Shown: positions 60,122 through 64,000 of the stretch, piece after piece
Layout: each line of letters starts with the position of its first letter
Numbering within the stretch: position 1 is the first letter of the stretch
Assembly (NCBI GenBank): GCA_964574325.1
Contig: CAZNMY010000017.1
Location: 1-64,000, forward strand
From: CAMDPA01 sp964574325
GTDB taxonomy: Bacteria; Pseudomonadota; Alphaproteobacteria; Rhizobiales; Hyphomicrobiaceae
DNA: 64,000 nucleotides
Direction of reading: 5' to 3'
The notes under the pieces: generated by a model
What the model was told of the DNA's origin: nothing
The model's input: the letters and a program-made list of their open reading frames with translations, nothing else
The model's database searches: none
Made by a program: the position numbers and the translations under genes

Positions 60122-60649
60122 TCAACGCCTTCTTTCGGCGAGCAAAGCTGCGATCGCCTCTATGTCCGACTGGACGTTCGACATCGTCAAGTCTCTGTCT
60201 GCCGGGCACAGCTCTGCAAACCGCAAACTCAGTCGGACGTCGATTTTGTTCGTCCCCAAGCTCCGATTGGTGTCCCGCCACCCCTCGTGTATGCGCACCG
60301 AAGCCTGTTCGACGAACATAGGATCGCCGCCCAATCGGTCCATGGCGGCTGACCAATCCCCCTGCGCCAGCGCCAGCACGAATGGTTCGTCACCTGCAAA
60401 ATCCCGAAGCGTCTGCACAATGCCCTCCAGATCATTGATCGCGAGACGCACTTCTCTGTCCATTTCGACCGGATGAAATTGGTCCAGCGGCTTCAAGTAA
60501 GGGCTTGAACGAACCCGGTGGTCAGCCGGTCCGAAGGTCCAACCTTCGGCAAGCCGCCGCCGTCGCCAACACGCATGGATGGCCGCGACCAGCAGTTCTG
60601 GCTGCAGGGAAAGTTCTTCCAATCTTGCAATCAGTTGCGCTCGCGGCAT
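60122..60649 (-). CDS. Protein with an RyR-like domain, downstream of ubiA
   Basis: A 175-residue protein beginning 8 bases after the ubiA stop. Residues 22-75 (VAAIHACWRRRRLAEGWTFG, then PYLKPLDQFHPVEMDREVRL) resemble the RyR domain (I-H-x-x-W...G-W-x-x-G...hP-x-L-x-P-y-x-x-L). Bacterial RyR domains occur mainly in phage and signalling proteins. The C-terminal half is helical and unrecognised. Co-transcription with ubiA is likely but a link to quinone synthesis is not shown. The domain call is from pattern only. Confidence 0.5.
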   Translation of the reverse strand: MPRAQLIARLEELSLQPELLVAAIHACWRRRRLAEGWTFGPADHRVRSSPYLKPLDQFHPVEMDREVRLAINDLEGIVQTLRDFAGDEPFVLALAQGDWSAAMDRLGGDPMFVEQASVRIHEGWRDTNRSLGTNKIDVRLSLRFAELCPADRDLTMSNVQSDIEAIAALLAERRR

Positions 60650-60656
60650 TCCAAAC

Positions 60657-61619
60657 TCACGTTTTGCCGGCCGATATCATGTCCGCGGCCGTTCCAAGGA
60701 AGATCAACCATCCCACCCACTGGTTCGAGCGGAAACGCACGAGGCAATTCGCGCTGTCGTCGATATCGAGGCTGGCGACCTGCCAGACGAGGTGCAGCGA
60801 TACGAAACCCAAGGTGGCGAAAAAGACCGGCCCCGCCCCAGCCAGGACGCCAGCCGCCCCCCAGAGCACGAGTGCGCCGCCGTAGAAGCCCACGAGCGCC
60901 GGCCGTGTCGAGCTTCCCAGCTTCAACGCCGTCGACTTGAGCCCGAGCATCGCGTCGTCCTCCTTGTCCTGGTGGGCGTAGATCGTGTCGTAGCCGATGG
61001 TCCAGAGGATACAGGCCGCATAGAGCACGAATGTCGCCGGAGCGAATGACCCCGTCACCGCGGTCCAGCCGACCAGCGCGCCCCACTTGAACGTCAGCCC
61101 CAGCATCACCTGCGGCCACCATGTGAAGCGCTTGAAAAACGGGTAGGTCGCGACGAGGCCGAGCGAGGCGATCCCGACCCAGACCGTGAACCAATTGAAC
61201 TGGATCAGCACCAGGAAGCCGACGAGGCAGAGGCCGACGCCGAAAGCCAGCGCCTGCCGGACGCTGACCTGTCCCGAGGGGATCGGCCGCAACGCGGTTC
61301 GCTCCACCCGGCCGTCGAAATCGCGGTCGACGATGTCGTTCCAGGTGCACCCGGCGCCGCGCATCACGAACGCGCCGACGAAAAACAGGGCGACGAACCA
61401 CAGGTCCGGGTAGGGCCGACCGAGCGATCTCTCGGCGAGCGTCTGCGACCACCAGCACGGAAACAGCAGCAGCCACGCGCCGATCGGCCGGTCGAAGCGG
61501 GCGAGCTTCAAGTACGGCTTGATCGCGCGCGGCGCCCAGGCATCGACCCAGTTGCGGGACGACGCGTCCGCGATCACAAGGTGGTTGTGGGGATTCGGGG
61601 TTGGGTTCGGGGGAGGCAC
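60657..61619 (-). CDS. ubiA: 4-hydroxybenzoate polyprenyltransferase
   Basis: A 320-residue UbiA-family membrane enzyme with about nine helices. The first Asp-rich motif is NDIVDRDFDGRVERT and the second is YDTIYAHQDKEDDAMLGLKS, both complete. The N-terminal APRAIKPYLKLARFDRPIGAW and RPIPSGQVSVRQALAFG are typical of ubiquinone-pathway members. It attaches the polyprenyl tail to 4-hydroxybenzoate. The start (GTG/ATG at 61619) has GGAGG upstream. An RyR-like gene follows 8 bases downstream. Confidence 0.92.
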   Translation of the reverse strand: MPPPNPTPNPHNHLVIADASSRNWVDAWAPRAIKPYLKLARFDRPIGAWLLLFPCWWSQTLAERSLGRPYPDLWFVALFFVGAFVMRGAGCTWNDIVDRDFDGRVERTALRPIPSGQVSVRQALAFGVGLCLVGFLVLIQFNWFTVWVGIASLGLVATYPFFKRFTWWPQVMLGLTFKWGALVGWTAVTGSFAPATFVLYAACILWTIGYDTIYAHQDKEDDAMLGLKSTALKLGSSTRPALVGFYGGALVLWGAAGVLAGAGPVFFATLGFVSLHLVWQVASLDIDDSANCLVRFRSNQWVGWLIFLGTAADMISAGKT

Positions 61620-61672
61620 GGCGCTATTCCTGATCTTACTTCCCCATCACCCGATCCCCGCTCCCCAGAACC

Positions 61673-62020
61673 CTATTTCGCCGCGGTGACCATGATCTCG
61701 ACGAGCATCCGGGGGTCGGCGAGCTTGGCTTCGACGCAGGCCCGGGCGGGCAGGTCCTTGCCGCCGGTCCAGGTCTTCCAGATCTCGTTCATCTCGCCGC
61801 GCAGCTTGATGTCGGGCACCCAGATCTGCGCCTGGACGATCTTCGACTTGTCGGTGCCGCACTGCGCCAGCAGCTTGTCGATCTGATCGACGACATCCTG
61901 GGTCTGCGCCTTGACGCCGCCCGACACGTCGGCCGCGACGATACCTGCCAGGAACACGAAACCGTTGGCCTCGACGGCCTTGCTGAGGATGTCGGAGGGG
62001 TTGTGGCGCTTGATCGACAT
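61673..62020 (-). CDS. RidA/YjgF-family protein
   Basis: About 115 residues from the ATG at 62020, preceded by GGGAGAG. RidA features: GFVFLAGIVAADVSGGVKAQ, then KIVQAQIWVPDIKLRGEMNE and the conserved Arg in PARACVEAKLADPRMLVEIM. RidA deaminases hydrolyse reactive enamine/imine intermediates from amino-acid metabolism. It lies upstream of ubiA on the same strand with a 53-base gap. Confidence 0.9.
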   Translation of the reverse strand: MSIKRHNPSDILSKAVEANGFVFLAGIVAADVSGGVKAQTQDVVDQIDKLLAQCGTDKSKIVQAQIWVPDIKLRGEMNEIWKTWTGGKDLPARACVEAKLADPRMLVEIMVTAAK

Positions 62021-62128
62021 GAAGGCTCTCCCGTTGCTGCGGGCCGAACGACCGGCCCCCAAGTCGGGAACTCATATCATGCCTGATGCGGGAGGCCAGA
62101 GGACGACGCGCTCACGGCTCGAGAGCGC

Positions 62129-62566
62129 TCAACGACATACCAGAACCGGCACCGAGCTGTGCACCATCACCTCCTGGGCGTGGCTGCCGAGAAGCAGACG
62201 ATTGAGCCCGCGACGGCCATGCGACGCCATCACGATGAGGTCGCAACCCCTCGATCGCGTCGTTTCCAGAACCCCTTCGGCCGGCGTCTTGTCGGCGACA
62301 TGAACCATGTCGCAGGCAACGCCGGCTGCCTTGCTCGCCTCTGCCGCCTTCTCGAGTATGCCTCGTGCCATTGCCTTCGCCTCGGTCTCGTAGCGGTCGA
62401 CATCGGCGGCGCGCGGCATCAGCATCCCGCTCTGCGTCGACATCATCTCGGTCACCGTGACGACCGTGACTTTGCTCCCGAGCCCCTTGGCGATCGCCAG
62501 CCCGTGATCGACGGCCTTCTGCGCCAGTTCCGAGCCGTCGGTCGCGATGAGTATGTTGCGGTACAT
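62129..62566 (-). CDS. Universal stress protein (UspA family)
   Basis: About 145 residues from the ATG at 62566, with AGGAGG upstream. Family layout: YRNILIATDGSELAQKAVDH at the start and, near the end, LIVMASHGRRGLNRLLLGSH followed by AQEVMVHSSVPVLVC. The ATP-binding loop G-x2-x...G-(x)9-G-S is conserved, so it is probably of the nucleotide-binding subtype. A 35-residue membrane protein gene lies 47 bases upstream on the same strand. Confidence 0.9.
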   Translation of the reverse strand: MYRNILIATDGSELAQKAVDHGLAIAKGLGSKVTVVTVTEMMSTQSGMLMPRAADVDRYETEAKAMARGILEKAAEASKAAGVACDMVHVADKTPAEGVLETTRSRGCDLIVMASHGRRGLNRLLLGSHAQEVMVHSSVPVLVCR

Positions 62567-62613
62567 CCGGACCTCCTGCCAAATCACCAGTGGCGCCGCT
62601 TCGAGCGACCACC

Positions 62614-62721
62614 CTACGTTCCCAGGGCGGCTGCCACGTGAAGGCGAACAGCCACCAGCGCGATCAGTGCGATTGCGACGATCAGCACGACGCGGAACCA
62701 TGTGTGGTGTATCATCGGCAT
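62614..62721 (-). CDS. Small single-helix membrane protein (35 residues)
   Basis: ATG at 62721 with AAGGAG eight bases upstream, a good initiation site. The product is MPMIHHTWF followed by one continuous hydrophobic helix (VVLIVAIALIALVAVRLHVA) and a short tail. Proteins this small are often missed. It is probably co-transcribed with the universal stress protein gene 47 bases downstream. No family is recognised. Confidence 0.5.
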   Translation of the reverse strand: MPMIHHTWFRVVLIVAIALIALVAVRLHVAAALGT

Positions 62722-62897
62722 CTGCCTCGCTCCTTCCATCTGCGGACATCTGTCCACGAATCCGCAGCGGCGAGCTTGCGGCAGATCAAGGCTCGAATGC
62801 GTACCGGCGGGAAACTGCGGCTGTACGAGCGGCGCCGACAATAACCTGCCAGCGTAACTGAAGCCGGCATACCAAAGCGAACTGCCCAGGAGGCCCA

Positions 62898-63566
62898 ATG
62901 TCATCTTCGAGCACATCATCCCCGAGCGAAGCCCCCCTGGCCCTGCTGCGTCCGGCCCGCCTCGTGCCCCTGCTGCAGATCGACGACGTCGCCGATGCCG
63001 TCCCGCTCGCCCGCACGTTCGTCGATGCGGGATTGCCGGTGCTGGAGGTGGCGCTGCGCACGAAGGCTGCTCCCGACGCGATAAGGGCAATTCGCGAAAA
63101 GGTTCCCGGCGCCGTACCGATCGCGGGCAACATCATGACAGCTCACGATCTCGCCATCGCGCGGCGGGCAGGTGCGCTGATGGCAGTCAGTCCCGGCGCA
63201 TCGGACGAACTCCTGAAGGCCGCCGGCGAGCAAGACCTGCCGTTCATGCCGGGGATCGCGACGCCGACCGAACTGATGCATGTGATCTCGCGGGGCTTCC
63301 ATGTGGTGAAGTTCTTCCCGGCGGCCCCGATGGGCGGCTCGGCGACGCTGCGGGCGATGGCAGCGCCTTTTCCGCGCGTTCGGTTCTATCCGACCGGCGG
63401 CACCAGCGAGCTCGATTTCGCCGACTGGATCGGGTTGCAGAACGTGATCGCGGTCGGCGGCTCCTGGCTTGCCCCCGTCGATGAAATCCGCCGAAAGGAC
63501 TGGGATCACATCGGAAAGCGAGCGCGGTACATGGTCTCGCAGTTCGCTGGCAAGCGAGAGGCTTGA
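62898..63566 (+). CDS. eda: KDPG/KHG aldolase
   Basis: A 222-residue class I aldolase with CAGGAGG upstream. ARLVPLLQIDDVADAVPLAR at the start is followed by VLEVALRTKAAPDAIRAIRE with the catalytic Glu, MPGIATPTELMHVISRGFHV and the Schiff-base Lys in VVKFFPAAPMGGSATLRAMA, then PTGGTSELDFADWIGL. It cleaves 2-keto-3-deoxy-6-phosphogluconate to pyruvate and glyceraldehyde-3-phosphate in the Entner-Doudoroff pathway. It is not next to edd here. Confidence 0.92.
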   Translation: MSSSSTSSPSEAPLALLRPARLVPLLQIDDVADAVPLARTFVDAGLPVLEVALRTKAAPDAIRAIREKVPGAVPIAGNIMTAHDLAIARRAGALMAVSPGASDELLKAAGEQDLPFMPGIATPTELMHVISRGFHVVKFFPAAPMGGSATLRAMAAPFPRVRFYPTGGTSELDFADWIGLQNVIAVGGSWLAPVDEIRRKDWDHIGKRARYMVSQFAGKREA

Positions 63567-63660
63567 ACCAGGTGCCGCTTGACTCGGCTATCCCGCCGAA
63601 GGAGTTGTCGCCGCCAGCCCGCCTGCCCGACAGCTCCACGAAGTGGCCCGATCACCTTCC

Positions 63661-64000
63661 GTGAAACACGACTGGACACATCAAATCCCCCCGCCGGGGC
63701 TGCCGAGCCGGCTCAAGGTGATCGCCAAAATGGTCGGTTTCATCGGGCTGACTTTGCCGCTGATGCCGGTGCAAGCCGTGCTGGTCCGGACCTGGCCCGG
63801 CGGTGCGCGCCGTTTTCCCCACTGGTATCACCGGCGCGTCTGCCGGCTGCTGGGTGTACGTGTGAAGGTCGAGGGGCAGCTCGCCCGCGGCGCACCGGTC
63901 CTTCTGATCGCCAATCACGCATCCTGGCTCGATATTCCCGTGATTTCGGCTGCCGCTCCCGTGTCGTTCGTCGCCAAGAAGGAAGTCGCGAGCTGGCCGT
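63661..64000 (+). CDS. plsC: 1-acyl-sn-glycerol-3-phosphate acyltransferase, 5' part (runs off the window)
   Basis: Open from the GTG at 63661 (GTG at 63643 is an alternative) to the window end, with no stop. After an Arg/Pro-rich start and a hydrophobic helix (KMVGFIGLTLPLMPVQAVL) comes HWYHRRVCRLLGVRVKVEG. The catalytic NHxxxxD motif follows in LLIANHASWLDIPVISAAAP, and then FVAKKEVASWP. This is the PlsC layout, which makes phosphatidic acid at the membrane. An AAGGAG lies at 63599 but with no in-frame start near it. Confidence 0.85.
   Translation, partial: MKHDWTHQIPPPGLPSRLKVIAKMVGFIGLTLPLMPVQAVLVRTWPGGARRFPHWYHRRVCRLLGVRVKVEGQLARGAPVLLIANHASWLDIPVISAAAPVSFVAKKEVASWP

Overview
The window reads as a high-GC alphaproteobacterial chromosome, probably Hyphomicrobiales or a close relative. 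This is inferred from a RepC-type initiator, a DUF1612 protein, DUF4170, several Bug-type solute receptors, and dispersed palindromic repeats of the kind common in Bradyrhizobium-like genomes. No rRNA gene, intact tRNA gene or CRISPR array is visible.

1-11897 is the right part of an integrated plasmid-like island. It ends in a 46-nt duplicate of the 3' part of tRNA-Pro(GGG), so the intact tRNA gene and the other boundary should lie left of the window. The island carries a DUF1612 regulator, an iterated-repeat array with a 151-bp MITE next to it, a parA-like/small partner pair, a protein with a GIY-YIG-like C-terminus, repC with a possible countertranscript, an HTH protein, an excisionase and a tyrosine integrase. 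Next to the boundary lies an accessory module. A three-gene overlapping minus-strand operon (DUF2188, GIY-YIG, PD-(D/E)XK-like) diverges from an XRE-ImmA/IrrE plus PIN pair. This is the best candidate in the window for an undescribed defence or stability system.

11898-15506 is a scar of broken insertion sequences: one end of an IS21-family element with intact istB but a shifted, truncated istA fused in frame to it, an IS91-family remnant abutting istA, and an IS1595-family remnant.

15583-34416 is chromosomal. It holds a polysaccharide deacetylase, an MMPL exporter, Bug receptors, SH3 and coiled-coil envelope proteins, and a gtrA/gtrB-like/GT39 glycosylation operon. A DGPF protein and ECF42-type sigma factor follow, flanked by a truncated and an intact Bug paralogue, then a PilZ protein.

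34444-44509 looks catabolic: an HCHL-like enoyl-CoA hydratase/lyase overlapping an orphan ABC receptor, a LysR regulator, then Rieske ferredoxin, unknown protein and amidohydrolase, an alpha/beta hydrolase with a cysteine nucleophile, an aldehyde dehydrogenase and a Tat-exported FAD oxidoreductase.

44586-64000 is mixed housekeeping. It includes an L,D-transpeptidase-like protein, a J-domain protein, a VWA protein, TauE, a LysR divergent from a DapA-like/Bug pair, mtgA, a polyprenyl synthase, an ICL/PEP-mutase-like enzyme, two SDRs, a class II aldolase with an MsbA-like ABC exporter, ubiA with a RyR-like neighbour, RidA, a universal stress protein, a KDPG aldolase and the start of a plsC-like gene. 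Composite palindromic repeats sit between several of these genes.
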